In this document: positions 53,791 through 63,131 of the stretch, piece by piece | Numbering within the stretch: the stretch's first letter is position 1 | Layout of the letters: each line of letters starts with the position of its first letter | Source: JBBWZH01 sp035544115 | Lineage (GTDB): Bacteria > Actinomycetota > Actinomycetes > Mycobacteriales > CADCTP01 | Assembly: GCA_963714145.1 (NCBI GenBank) | Contig: OY970235.1 | Location: forward strand, 9,052,001 to 9,116,000 | DNA length: 64,000 nt | Reading direction: 5' to 3' | Notes under the pieces: model-generated | Told to the model about the DNA's origin: nothing | Databases searched by the model: none | The model's input: only the letters and a program-made list of their open reading frames with translations | Translations under genes and position numbers: made by a program

Positions 53791-55605
53791 TCAGCCGGCC
53801 GGATCGCTGGCCGGGCGGGGCGGGCCGGAGCGGCGCAGCCGGCGGGTCAGCCGGCCACCGGCGACCGTGGTCGCGAACGACCCGGCGAGCAGGGCGGCGG
53901 CGACCATGAAGCCGATCTGGCCGTTGGACGGCAGCAGGATGCCCACCGCGCCGCCGAACACCCAGGCCAGCTGCAGCAGCGTCTCGGACCGGGCGAACGT
54001 CGAGGCGCGCAGCGAATCCGGCACCTCGCGCTGGATGATCGCGTCCAGGCAGAGCTTGCCGAAGCTGTTCGCCACGCCGGCGACCAGCGCGACCAGGATC
54101 GCCGTGGACAGGCTGTACGAGAGCGCCGCCACCACCGAGATCGCGGCCACCGCGCCGATCGAGATCAGCAGCACCGGGTCCGGCCGGGACAGCTTCAGCC
54201 GGGCGCCGAGCATGGTGCCGGCCAGGCTGCCGCCACCGGCGGCCAGGGCCAGGCCGCCGACCGCGACCGCGGCACTGAACCCGTGTTCGGTCTCCTGGAT
54301 CAGGAACGCCAGGAACAGGGTCAGGAAGCCGGACAGCCCGCGCAGCGCCGCGGCCGCCCGCAGCGCGGTCACCACGTGCGGGTTCAGCGGCTGCCCGCGC
54401 CAGCGGCCGCGGGGCCGGCCCGGGGCGGTGGCCAGCACCGTCGCCTGCTCCTCGCCTTCGGCCGAGTCGACCTTGGCCGGCAGCCGCAGCGACATGACCG
54501 CCGCGACCACGAACGCGACCGCGGTGACCCGCAGCCCCCAGGAGTAGCTGCCGGTGACCTTCACGAAGCAGCCGAGCAGGCCGCCGGCGACCGCCGCGCC
54601 GGCCAGGCCGAAGATCGACATCCGGGCGTTCGCGGTGACCAGCGAGACATCCCGCGGCAGCACCCGGGGCACGCAGGCGCCGCGCAGCACCCCGTACGCC
54701 TTGGACAGCACCAGGATGCCGAGCGCGGTCGGGAACAGGACCAGCTGGTTGGTGAAGTTGGCCGCCATGATGTACGCGAGGAAGGCCCGGCCGAGCGCGG
54801 TGGCGGCCAGCGCGATCCGGCGGCCGCGCTGCATCCGGTCCAGTACCGGCCCGATGAACGGGGCTATCACCGCGAACGGCGCCATCGTGATCAGCAGGTA
54901 CAGCGCCACGTTCATCCGCTGCTGGCTGCGCGCGGCGGAGAAGAACACGGTGCCGGCCAGCGCCACGGTGACCATCGCGTCCGCCGCGTAGTGCAGCGTG
55001 TGTGTCCAGATCAGCGAGGTGAGGCCGGATTCCTTGGCCCCGTCGGCGCGGCTGGCCTCGCCGACCCGGCGCATCCCCGAGCCGACCAGGTGCCTGGTGC
55101 GGGCCGCGGCCACCCGGGTGACGGTGACCTTGGGTTCCCGGCCGGTCGGACCGCCGGGTGGGCCCGCCGGTGCGCCGCCCGCCGGCGGTGCGTCGGGGTA
55201 TCGGCGATCGTCGTACCGATCGTCGCGGCGATCGCGGTAGCGATCGTCGGGGTGCCGCCGCCGGTCGTCGTACCGGTCGTCGTACCGGTCCCGGTCGTCG
55301 GGCCGGCTCCGATCGCCGTAGTAGTCCCGCTCCTCGTACCGCCCGGCCCGCGGCCGGTCGTCGGGCCGGCCGCGGTCGTCGTAACGGGGCCGGTCGTCGT
55401 GGTAGCCCGGGTCGTCGTAGTGCGGCCGGTCGTCGTACGGGTCGGGCCGGCGGCTGTCGTACCGGCCGGGCTGCCGGTGCTCCTCGTACCGGCCGCCGGA
55501 CCGGTCGTCGTACCCGCGGTCGTCGGGCCGGCCGCGGTCGCGCCGGGCACGGCGACCGCGGCCCCGTTCAGGCCGGGGCCAAACCTCTCGGCCGGGACGC
55601 GTCAC
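53791..55605 (-). CDS. MFS transporter with Asp/Arg-rich N-terminal tail
   Basis: 604 residues. The first ~170 residues are an Asp-Arg-Tyr-rich disordered tail (repeated DDR, RYDDR, DDRP units) in the cytosol, followed by about 12 membrane helices (ALAGTVFFSAARSQQRMNVA, LLITMAPFAVIAPFIGPVL) of an MFS permease. GTG 55605 with a CAGGAT -10-like box suggests a leaderless transcript. Substrate unknown. Confidence 0.85.
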   Translation of the reverse strand: MTRPGREVWPRPERGRGRRARRDRGRPDDRGYDDRSGGRYEEHRQPGRYDSRRPDPYDDRPHYDDPGYHDDRPRYDDRGRPDDRPRAGRYEERDYYGDRSRPDDRDRYDDRYDDRRRHPDDRYRDRRDDRYDDRRYPDAPPAGGAPAGPPGGPTGREPKVTVTRVAAARTRHLVGSGMRRVGEASRADGAKESGLTSLIWTHTLHYAADAMVTVALAGTVFFSAARSQQRMNVALYLLITMAPFAVIAPFIGPVLDRMQRGRRIALAATALGRAFLAYIMAANFTNQLVLFPTALGILVLSKAYGVLRGACVPRVLPRDVSLVTANARMSIFGLAGAAVAGGLLGCFVKVTGSYSWGLRVTAVAFVVAAVMSLRLPAKVDSAEGEEQATVLATAPGRPRGRWRGQPLNPHVVTALRAAAALRGLSGFLTLFLAFLIQETEHGFSAAVAVGGLALAAGGGSLAGTMLGARLKLSRPDPVLLISIGAVAAISVVAALSYSLSTAILVALVAGVANSFGKLCLDAIIQREVPDSLRASTFARSETLLQLAWVFGGAVGILLPSNGQIGFMVAAALLAGSFATTVAGGRLTRRLRRSGPPRPASDPAG

Positions 55606-55714
55606 GCATCTATCCTGCCGTATCCGCGGCCCAGCCGGGCCGCCGCCGACCCGCCCGGGTGGGACTCGCCAAACGGATGCGGGTCCAGCAGCCGGGATGG
55701 GGGACAATGCTCAG
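55606..55714. promoter_or_regulatory. Divergent leaderless promoters
   Basis: On the minus strand CAGGAT is placed six bases before GTG 55605; on the plus strand GACAAT is placed six bases before GTG 55715. Both fit the -10 spacing of leaderless genes, so the two genes diverge from a shared 109-base promoter block. Confidence 0.5.
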
Positions 55715-56503
55715 GTGACGACCGTGGCAGCGACCTCCCGTCCAGATGTGATGTGTGCGGCTGCCGTCGAGGCGGCCCGCGCCGCCGCGGTCGATGCCGC
55801 CGGCGACGCGGTGGGCGAATACCTGGGCGTGCAGGCCGAGGGTGATCGGCTGGTCACCCACTCGTTCGGCACGCAGCTGCCCGGCTACAGCGGCTGGCGC
55901 TGGGCGGTCACCGTGGCCCGGGCGCCGCGGTCCCGGCACATCACCATCGACGAGGTGGTGCTGCTGCCCGGCGGCGAGGCGCTGCTCGCGCCGCCCTGGG
56001 TGCCCTGGTCGGACCGGCTCCGCCCGGGCGACCTGGGCGTCGGCGACCTGCTGCCGACCGCGCCGGACGACGACCGGTTGGTGCCGGCGTACGTGCTGTC
56101 CGAAGACCCGGCGGTCGAAGAGGTCGCGATGGAGCCCGGGCTGGGCCGGCCGCGGGTGATGTCCCGGCTGGGCCGGGAGGAGACCGCCGAGCGCTGGTAC
56201 GGCGGCGACGGCGGCCCGGAGACCGCGATGGCCCGGCACGCCCCGGCGCCCTGCGGCAGCTGCGGCTTCTTCCTGCCGATGGCCGGCTCGCTGCGGGCGA
56301 TCTTCGGCGTCTGCGGCAACGAGTTCGCGCCGCGGGACGGGCAGGTGGTCGCGATCGACCACGGTTGCGGCGCGCATTCCGAGGCGCTGATCGAGGCTCC
56401 GCAGCCGGAGCCGGCGCCCATCCCGGCGTACGACGACAGCACGCTGGAGGTCGAGGCCCGGGCGGACAGCGCCGACGACGCCGAGTCGCTCGGGCACAGC
56501 TGA
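55715..56503 (+). CDS. DUF3027 family protein
   Basis: 262 residues. The family landmarks VDAAGDAVGEYLGVQAEGD, GYSGWRWAVTVARAPRSRH and the cysteine pair CGSCGFFLPM with CGNEFAPRDG (zinc-like knuckle) are clear. Function unknown but strongly conserved in actinobacteria next to a sacsin-type ATPase. The start GTG 55715 is favoured by the GACAAT box; ATG 55697 is the in-frame alternative. Confidence 0.88.
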   Translation: MTTVAATSRPDVMCAAAVEAARAAAVDAAGDAVGEYLGVQAEGDRLVTHSFGTQLPGYSGWRWAVTVARAPRSRHITIDEVVLLPGGEALLAPPWVPWSDRLRPGDLGVGDLLPTAPDDDRLVPAYVLSEDPAVEEVAMEPGLGRPRVMSRLGREETAERWYGGDGGPETAMARHAPAPCGSCGFFLPMAGSLRAIFGVCGNEFAPRDGQVVAIDHGCGAHSEALIEAPQPEPAPIPAYDDSTLEVEARADSADDAESLGHS

Positions 56504-56570
56504 GGCGCCGCGGGTGGCTTCGCCGGCCCCGCCGTCGGAGGGCTGGTAGCACCCGCGAGACACTGCAGCG

Positions 56571-59500
56571 GTGACGATCGAAGGCGATGGCGAGCCGGAT
56601 CCGTTCGGCACGGCGGTGATCCGGCAGCGGGTGCTGGCCAGCTGGGCCGCCTCCCCGGCCCGGTTCCGGGAGGACGCCAACGCCGAGGAAGACCTGGTAC
56701 ACGGCGCCTACCGGGACCGGTTGCTGATCGAACTGGCCCAGAACGCCGCCGACGCGGCCGCCCGGGCCGGCTCGCCCGGCCGGCTCCGGCTGTCCGTTGT
56801 GGACGGTGAGCTGCGCGCGGCGAACACCGGTGCGCCGCTGGACGCGGCCGGGGTGGAAGCGCTGGCCACCCTGCGCGCGTCGGCGAAGCGGGACGCCGGG
56901 GCGGCCAGCGTCGGCCGGTTCGGGGTCGGGTTCGCCGCGGTGCTCGCGGTCTCGGACGCCCCCGCGGTGCGGTCGACCACCGGCGGGCTGCGCTTCTCCG
57001 CCGCCTGGACGCTGGCCGAGGTGCGGGCCGTCCCGACGCTGTCCACCGAGGTGGGCCGCCGGGACGGGCACGTCCCGGTGCTGCGGCTGCCCTGGCCGGC
57101 GCCGGCCGGGCCGCCCGCCGGGTACGCCACCGAGGTGCGGCTGCCGCTGCGGCCCGGCGTCGAACCGGACGTGCTGGCCGCGCTCGCCGACCTCGATCCG
57201 ACGCTGCTGCTGGCCCTGCCGGCGCTGGCCTCGGTCGACGTGGCCGGCCGGGTGCTGTCCCGGGTGGACGGACCGGGCGGGCTGGTCCGGCTCGCGGCGG
57301 GCGACGCCGAGCAGTCCTGGCGGGTCTGGACCGCGACCGGCACGCTGCCGGCCGAACTGCTCGCCAACCGGCCGGTGGAGGACCGCGAGCGTCCCGAGTG
57401 GACGGTGACCTGGGCGGTGCCGGTCGGCCCGGGCGGTGCTGTCCGCCCGCTGCCCGGCCGGCAGGTGCTGCACGCGCCGACCCCGAGCGACGAGCCGGTA
57501 TCGCTGCCGGCCCGGCTGATCGCCACCTTCCCGTCCGGTCCGGACCGCCGGCACGTCGCCCCCGGCCCGATCACCGACCTGCTGATCGACCGCGCCGCCG
57601 CCGGGTACGCGGGCATGATGGCCGACCTGCCGGCCACCCCGGCGCTGCTCGACCTGGTGCCCCGCCCGACCCTGGCCGGCGCCGAACTCGACTCCGCCCT
57701 CGGCCACGCCATCCTCACCGCGCTGCGGGCGATCCGCTGGCTGCCGACCGTCTCGCCGCCGGACGACGATGCCGATTCCTGGGCCACCGAGCCCGGCGGC
57801 GGGCCGGCTGCCGATCCGCCGGCCGGTGCGGCGCCGTCGGGCGGCGGTGCCGTCCAGGCCGCTGGCACCGGCCGGGCCGAATCACCCGGTGCCGCGCTGG
57901 CTGGTGCCGAACCGGCGGATGCCGGCGGGGCGGCGTCCGGGGCGGGTCGGGCCGCCGCCCCGGACGCGGCGGTGGCCGCCGGGACGACCTCGCCGGCCGG
58001 TCCGGTGCCGGCCGGTCCGGTGCCGGCCGGTCCGGTGCCGGCCGAGGCCGATGCGGCGTCCGGGGCCGCGGCCGGCCCGGCGGCGGCCGGCCCGGCGGCG
58101 GCTGGCTCGGCGGCGGCTGGCTCGGCGGCGGCTGGCTCGGCGGCGGATGCCGATCCGTGGGGTGCCGCACTGGCTGAGGCCGGGCTGGTGCCGGCCGGCG
58201 CCGGGTCGATGCCTGCCGCCGCGGTGCCGGTGGGGCGGGTCGCGCCGCCGGACGCGGTGGTGGTGGACGGGGCAACCGACGCACTGCTGGCGCCGCTGAC
58301 CGTGCTGCTGCCCGGGCTGCTGCCGGCCGGCTGGTCCGGGCCGGCCCACCGGGCGGCGCTGCGTGCCGTCGGCGTCCGCCGACTGTCCACTGCGGACATT
58401 GTCGCGCTGGTGTCCGGTGTGGACAGACCGGCGACCTGGTGGCGCACGCTGTACGCCGGGCTGGCCGAGGTGGCCGACCGGGAGGCGCTGGCCGCGCTGC
58501 CGGTGCCGCTGGCCGACGGCCGGATGGTGACCGGCGTGCGTGGCGTGCTGCTGCCCGACCCGGCCCTGCCGGCGGACGCGGCCAGCGCGCTCGGCCTGCG
58601 GGTGGTGCACCCGGACGCCGCGCACCCGCTGCTGGAACGGCTCGGGGCGGTGCCGGCCACCGCGGCCGGCGTGCTCGCCGACGAGCGGGTCCGGGCGGCG
58701 GTGGCCACCTCGATCGAGGAGGACGACCCGGAGCCGGTGGCCGAGGCGGTGCTCGCGCTGGTCGCCGCCGCCGAGCTCGCCCCGGGCGAGCTGCCCTGGC
58801 TGGCCGAGCTGGCGCTGCCCGGCGCTGACGGCGACTGGTACCCGGCCGGCGAGCTGCTGCTGCCCGGCTCGGCGCTGGCCGAGGTGGTTGACCCGGACGC
58901 CCCGTTCGGCCGGGTCGAGGCCGACCTGGTCGCGGACTGGGGCGCCGACGTGCTGCGCGCGGTCGGCGTGCTGACCACGTTCGCGGTGCTGCGCGCGCCG
59001 GACGTCGAGGTCGGCCTGACCGACGCCGACTCGGGGCACGATCTGGACGGCGAGGACGACTGGTACGACGCGGTGGCCGATCTGCTGCCGCCGCAGCCGG
59101 CGCCGCCGCGGCTGGTCGAACTGGTGGCGGTGCGCGACCTGGAGTTCGTCCACGCCGACCGGTGGGGGCAGGCGCTGCCGCTGCTGGCCGCGCTGCCCGG
59201 GGTGGCCGCGCCGGCGGTCGCGCTGCTCGCCGACGGCGGCCGGGCCGAGGTGCTGCCGTACACCCGCTGGTGGCTGGCCAGCCACCCGGTGCTCGGCGGC
59301 CACCGCCCGGACCGGCTCCGGCTGCCCGCCGCCACCGACCTGGCCGGCCTGTACGACCTGGCCGCCGGCGACCCGGCGCCGCTGGACCCCGCACTGCTCG
59401 ACTTCGCCGGCTGCCTGCACGGCCTGGCCGACCTGCTGGCCGACCCGGAGCGCGCCGCCGACCTGCTCGACCGGCTCGGCGACCCGGCCCGCACCGTCCC

Positions 59501-60458
59501 GGCCCGGACCCTGCGCGAGGTCTACGCCCGGCTGGCCTTCGCGCTGGACGGTTGCGACGTGCCGCCGCCGGCCCGGGTCCGGGTGGCGCCCGACCGGGTC
59601 GCGGCCCGGGACGCGGTCGCCGTGCTGGACCAGCCACACCTGCTGCCGCTGCTCGGCCGCGCGGTCATCCCGGCCGGTGACGCCCCCGGCGCGGTCGCCG
59701 ACCTGCTCGACGTCCCGTTCGCCTCCGACCTGGTCCGCGGCACGGTCGTCTCGGCGCCGGCCACCCGCCGCCGCTGGGCCGACATCCCCGGCGCCGACCT
59801 GGCCGCCGAACGCTGCGGCGCCGACGTCCCCGACACCGACGTCGCGGTGCACGACCACCTCCTCGTCACCGGCTCCGCCGGCACCGGTTCCGCCGGTTCC
59901 GGGGTGGCTGGTTCCGCCGGCACCGGGGCGACTGGTTCCGCTGGCACCGGGGTGGCTGGTTCTGCCGGCAGCGGGGTGTCTGGTTCTGCCGGCGGCCCGG
60001 CTGGCTCCGGTGGCGCAGCCGGGTCCGGCGGGTCCGCGGGCGTGGCCGGTTCGGGCGGTGGTGCCGGGGTGGCTGGTTCCGGTGGCGAAGCCGGCTCCGG
60101 TGGGGCGGGCGTGGCCGGCGACGGCGCAGTCGTTGCGGCTGGCGATGACGCGGCCGGTTCCGATGGCGCGGCCGGTTCGGGCGGAACAGGCAGTTCGGGT
60201 GGCGCGGTCGGTGCGGACCCGGATGCCGGACGGGCCGCGGGCAGCGGATCAGGGCGGCCGGACGCCGTGCCGGTGCCGTGGTGGCCCGGTGACGCCGACA
60301 CCCCGGACGCGGTCGACCGCGCCGGTGGCCCGGACGCGCTCGGTCGCGCCCTTGCCTGGCGGCTGGGTCGCTGGGACCGCCGCGCCGCCGCCGCCGAGGC
60401 CTTCGCACACCCCGAGGACGCCGCCCGCCTGCGCGCCGAGGACGCCACCAACGCCTGA
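56571..60458 (+). CDS. Sacsin-type HATPase giant protein
   Basis: 1295 residues. The N-terminal HATPase region has the ATP-lid motifs: LIELAQNAADAAARAG (about 45-60), LRAANTGAPLDAAGVEAL and SVGRFGVGFAAVLAVSD, as in the sacsin/Hsp90-like family. A long Ala/Gly/Pro-rich insert (about 406-530, with VPAGP and AAAGS repeats) and a Gly/Ser/Ala-rich tail segment (about 1100-1215) interrupt an otherwise globular chain that ends in an ALAWRLGRWDRRA helix. Starts with GTG 56571, 67 bases after the DUF3027 gene, so one operon is likely. A chaperone-like role is inferred. Confidence 0.88.
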   Translation: MTIEGDGEPDPFGTAVIRQRVLASWAASPARFREDANAEEDLVHGAYRDRLLIELAQNAADAAARAGSPGRLRLSVVDGELRAANTGAPLDAAGVEALATLRASAKRDAGAASVGRFGVGFAAVLAVSDAPAVRSTTGGLRFSAAWTLAEVRAVPTLSTEVGRRDGHVPVLRLPWPAPAGPPAGYATEVRLPLRPGVEPDVLAALADLDPTLLLALPALASVDVAGRVLSRVDGPGGLVRLAAGDAEQSWRVWTATGTLPAELLANRPVEDRERPEWTVTWAVPVGPGGAVRPLPGRQVLHAPTPSDEPVSLPARLIATFPSGPDRRHVAPGPITDLLIDRAAAGYAGMMADLPATPALLDLVPRPTLAGAELDSALGHAILTALRAIRWLPTVSPPDDDADSWATEPGGGPAADPPAGAAPSGGGAVQAAGTGRAESPGAALAGAEPADAGGAASGAGRAAAPDAAVAAGTTSPAGPVPAGPVPAGPVPAEADAASGAAAGPAAAGPAAAGSAAAGSAAAGSAADADPWGAALAEAGLVPAGAGSMPAAAVPVGRVAPPDAVVVDGATDALLAPLTVLLPGLLPAGWSGPAHRAALRAVGVRRLSTADIVALVSGVDRPATWWRTLYAGLAEVADREALAALPVPLADGRMVTGVRGVLLPDPALPADAASALGLRVVHPDAAHPLLERLGAVPATAAGVLADERVRAAVATSIEEDDPEPVAEAVLALVAAAELAPGELPWLAELALPGADGDWYPAGELLLPGSALAEVVDPDAPFGRVEADLVADWGADVLRAVGVLTTFAVLRAPDVEVGLTDADSGHDLDGEDDWYDAVADLLPPQPAPPRLVELVAVRDLEFVHADRWGQALPLLAALPGVAAPAVALLADGGRAEVLPYTRWWLASHPVLGGHRPDRLRLPAATDLAGLYDLAAGDPAPLDPALLDFAGCLHGLADLLADPERAADLLDRLGDPARTVPARTLREVYARLAFALDGCDVPPPARVRVAPDRVAARDAVAVLDQPHLLPLLGRAVIPAGDAPGAVADLLDVPFASDLVRGTVVSAPATRRRWADIPGADLAAERCGADVPDTDVAVHDHLLVTGSAGTGSAGSGVAGSAGTGATGSAGTGVAGSAGSGVSGSAGGPAGSGGAAGSGGSAGVAGSGGGAGVAGSGGEAGSGGAGVAGDGAVVAAGDDAAGSDGAAGSGGTGSSGGAVGADPDAGRAAGSGSGRPDAVPVPWWPGDADTPDAVDRAGGPDALGRALAWRLGRWDRRAAAAEAFAHPEDAARLRAEDATNA

Positions 60459-60486
60459 CCCACCCGCCCCTCCCGTCCCGCCCGCC

Positions 60487-60850
60487 CGCCCCGGTGACGG
60501 ACTCGTTCCCCCGGTGACGGATTCGTTTTCCCCGGTGATGGATTGGCGCCGCCGGTGACGTGGTGGCTTCGCGGGTGGCGGGTTTGGGTCGTGGGGTGAT
60601 GGCTCTGCGCCGTCACCGGGTGGAGGAATCCGTCACTGGCTGAGCTGCCCCGTCACCCGAGCGGCGAATCCGTCACCCGAGGGGCGAATCCGTCACCCGA
60701 AGGGCGAATCCGTCACCCGAGGGGCAGAGGTCTCTCACCCGAGGGGCCGCCGTCACCCGAGGGGCGAGCCGTCATCCCGGGATGCCGTCGTCCCGGCGGT
60801 GAGACGTCACTCGGAGGGTGGATCCGTCACCGGGTGGGTGAACTCATCAC
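60487..60850. repeat. 20-bp-period GGTGACGG/CCGTCACC array with an orientation switch
   Basis: From about 60487 three to four units read CCCCGGTGACGGATTCGTTT-like in the plus direction at 60491, 60511 and 60531. After about 60600 about a dozen units read the reverse complement, CCGTCACCCGAGGGGCGAAT, at 60611, 60631, 60651, 60671, 60691, 60711, 60731 and 60751, then degenerate to about 60850. The gap 60459-60806 holds nothing else; the last units run into the 3' end of the DUF2530 gene. Confidence 0.85.
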
Positions 60851-61127
60851 CGGGGGGCGGCGGGGCGGTGGTCGGGGACGGCGGCAGGGCGCGGGACTGG
60901 CGGGTGAGGGTGCGCTGGCGCAGGCACATGGGCAGGCCGATGAGGCCCAGGCCGCCGCCGGCCAGGCAGGTCCAGAGCCAGAGTTCGTGGCCGTGGTCGA
61001 TCAGGCGCTGGCGGAACGGGAGCAGCACCAGGAAGCCGAGGAACCAGAGCGCCGTGCCGGCCGCGACCGGCCAGACCGCGTCCACGTCGAGTGGCTCGGG
61101 AGTGGTGCGGTCTGGTGCGGCGGTCAC
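60807..61127 (-). CDS. DUF2530 small membrane protein
   Basis: 106 residues with two membrane helices: AAGTALWFLGFLVLLPFRQR and LWTCLAGGGLGLIGLPMCL, the WLWTC motif being the family hallmark. Function unknown. The C-terminal tail (PPPPGDEFTHPVTDPPSE) is encoded by the 20-bp repeat array, so the original end may have been displaced. GTG 61127. Divergent from marR. Confidence 0.85.
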   Translation of the reverse strand: MTAAPDRTTPEPLDVDAVWPVAAGTALWFLGFLVLLPFRQRLIDHGHELWLWTCLAGGGLGLIGLPMCLRQRTLTRQSRALPPSPTTAPPPPGDEFTHPVTDPPSE

Positions 61128-61163
61128 GCTACGCAGCGTACCGGCCGCCCCGGCGCCGCAAAG

Positions 61164-61182
61164 TCGTTTGGTATGCTAACGA
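61164..61182. promoter_or_regulatory. MarR operator with embedded -10 box
   Basis: TCGTT-N9-AACGA is a palindrome that ends one base before the ATG of marR. Within it TATGCT (61172-61177) is placed six bases before the ATG, the exact leaderless -10 position. The regulator bound here would block its own promoter. Confidence 0.6.
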
Positions 61183-61183
61183 T

Positions 61184-61620
61184 ATGCCGGACACGCTAGT
61201 TGCCGAAGAGACCGCGCTGGCCAGCGCGTTGCGGTTGTCCGTGGTCCGGCTCAACCGGCGGCTGCGCGGGCAGCGGGCTGACCAGTCGGTCACGCTCACC
61301 CAGCTGGCGGCGCTGTCCACGCTCAAGACGCACGGGCCGCTCACCCCCGGTGAGCTGGCCGCGCACGAGAAGGTGCAGCCGCCGTCGATGACCCGGGTGC
61401 TCGCGGCGCTGGAGGAGGCCGGGCTGATCGTCCGCCGGCCGCACCCGAGCGATCGGCGGCAGGCGCTGGTTGAGCTGTCCGACGCCGGGCGTGACCTGTT
61501 GGCCCGTGAGGTGCGGATGCGGGAGGCCTGGTTGTCCCGCCGGCTGGCCGAGCTCCCCCGGATGAGCGCGCCGTGCTGCGCGCCGCGAGCGTGATCATCG
61601 ACAAGCTGGTTGCCTCGTGA
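61184..61620 (+). CDS. MarR-family transcriptional regulator, frameshifted near the end
   Basis: About 145 residues when repaired. Winged helix: SVTLTQLAALSTLKTHGPLT, GELAAHEKVQPPSMTRVLAA, EAGLIVRRPHPSDRRQALVE. The reading frame as written ends at 61594 with a short odd tail; inserting one base in the C5 run at 61555-61559 gives LAELPPDERAVLRAASVIID and a stop at 61620 that overlaps the MFS start (GTGA). That coupling strongly suggests the longer version is the true gene. Expected to repress itself and the exporter. Confidence 0.88.
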
Positions 61621-63131
61621 CGGCGCCGGCAGCGGAAGGCGCTACCACAGCCGCCGCTACGCCGGAGCAAGCGCAGCACACCAGCCCGGCCAAGCGGCGC
61701 GGCATGTTCTCCTCGCTCCGGGTCCGGAACTACCGGCTGTACGCGTCCGGCCAGGTCGTGTCGCTGACCGGCACCTGGATGCAGCGGGTCGCGCAGGACT
61801 GGCTGGTGCTCGAGCTGTCCAACAGCGGCACCGCGCTGGGCATCGTCACCGCGCTGCAGTTCGGCCCGACGCTGATCTTCAGCCTGTGGGGCGGGGTGCT
61901 CGCCGACCGGCTGGACAAGCGCAAGCTGCTGATGATCACCCAGGGCTCGATGGTCCTGATCGCGCTCACCCTGGGCCTGCTGGACGTGTCCGGGCTGGTC
62001 CTGCTCTGGCACGTCTACCTGCTGGCCGGGCTGCTGGGCGTGGCCAGCGCGATCGACGTGCCGGTGCGGCAGTCGTTCGTGGTGGAGATGGTCGGCCAGG
62101 ACGACCTGACGAACGCGGTCGGGCTGAACGCCGCCACCTTCAACTCGGCTCGCATCGTCGGCCCGGCCATCGCCGGCCTGATGATCAACGCGATCGGCAC
62201 CGGCTGGGTCTTCCTGGCCAACGCCGGCCTCACCTTGGCGGTGATCCTCGGGCTGGTGCTGATGCGGCCGGCCGAGCTGCATCCCGCGCCCCGGGTGGCC
62301 CGCGGCAAGGGCCAGCTGCGGGCCGGGGTGCGGTACGTCCGCAACCGGCCGGACCTGGTGCTGACGATGCTGCTGGTCTTCGTGGTCGGCACGTTCGGCC
62401 TGAACTTCCAGATCACGCTGGCGCTCGTGGCCAGGTATGTGTTCCACCGCGGCGCCGGCTCGTACGGGCTGCTGTCGACGGCGCTGGCGGTTGGTTCGCT
62501 GGCCGGCGCGCTGCTGGCCACCCGCCGGCGCGGCCGTCCCCGGCTGCGCTTCCTGCTGTTCGCCGCGGCCATGTTCGGCCTGCTGGAGGCGGCGGTCGGC
62601 GCGATGCCCACGTACCTGGCGGTGGCGATCGTGCTGGTGCCGGCCGGCGCGGCCGCGCTCTCGTTCACGGTGGCGGCGAACGCCTCCGTGCAGCTGGGCG
62701 TGGAGCCGACGATGCGCGGCCGGGTGATGGCGCTGTACCTGCTCTGCTTCATGGGCGGCACGCCGGTCGGCGCCCCGGCGATCGGCGCGCTCGCGGACGC
62801 GTTCGGCCCGCGGGCCGGGCTGATCGGCGGCGGGCTGATCTGCGTGGTGGTGGCCCTGCTGATCGGCGCGGCGTACGCCCGGCGGCGCGGCATCCCGATC
62901 CGCGGCCCGCTCATCGCGGCGATCCGGCGGCGGCGCCCGGAGCCGATGCCGGCCGAGCCGGCCGAGTCGGCCGATGGGCTGGCCGCCATGGTGGGTTCCG
63001 GTGGTGGGTTGTCCGGGGCCGGGCACGGTCGTACCGTCGTGAGGTGGCCTCGTCCGGGGCAGCGCCGTTCCCGCTTGCCATTGCGCAGTTCGCGCTCGCC
63101 GCAACCCTTCCCGTCGCGGCGATGTGGTTGA
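61617..63131 (+). CDS. MFS exporter (MFS_3)
   Basis: 504 residues, about 12 helices; loop motif GGVLADRLDKRKLLMITQGS, VASAIDVPVRQSFVVEMVG and NAVGLNAATFNSARIVGPAI are typical of this EntS-like family. GTG start overlaps the marR stop. The last ~30 residues are encoded in the overlap with the next gene and are Arg/Ser-rich shadow-like, so the functional protein probably ends earlier in sequence importance. Probably a drug or metabolite efflux pump controlled by the MarR protein. Confidence 0.9.
   Translation: MTAPAAEGATTAAATPEQAQHTSPAKRRGMFSSLRVRNYRLYASGQVVSLTGTWMQRVAQDWLVLELSNSGTALGIVTALQFGPTLIFSLWGGVLADRLDKRKLLMITQGSMVLIALTLGLLDVSGLVLLWHVYLLAGLLGVASAIDVPVRQSFVVEMVGQDDLTNAVGLNAATFNSARIVGPAIAGLMINAIGTGWVFLANAGLTLAVILGLVLMRPAELHPAPRVARGKGQLRAGVRYVRNRPDLVLTMLLVFVVGTFGLNFQITLALVARYVFHRGAGSYGLLSTALAVGSLAGALLATRRRGRPRLRFLLFAAAMFGLLEAAVGAMPTYLAVAIVLVPAGAAALSFTVAANASVQLGVEPTMRGRVMALYLLCFMGGTPVGAPAIGALADAFGPRAGLIGGGLICVVVALLIGAAYARRRGIPIRGPLIAAIRRRRPEPMPAEPAESADGLAAMVGSGGGLSGAGHGRTVVRWPRPGQRRSRLPLRSSRSPQPFPSRRCG

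Noticed and set aside
60487..60850. CRISPR or attachment site array
   Set aside because: No spacers; units touch each other with 20-bp periodicity and change orientation.
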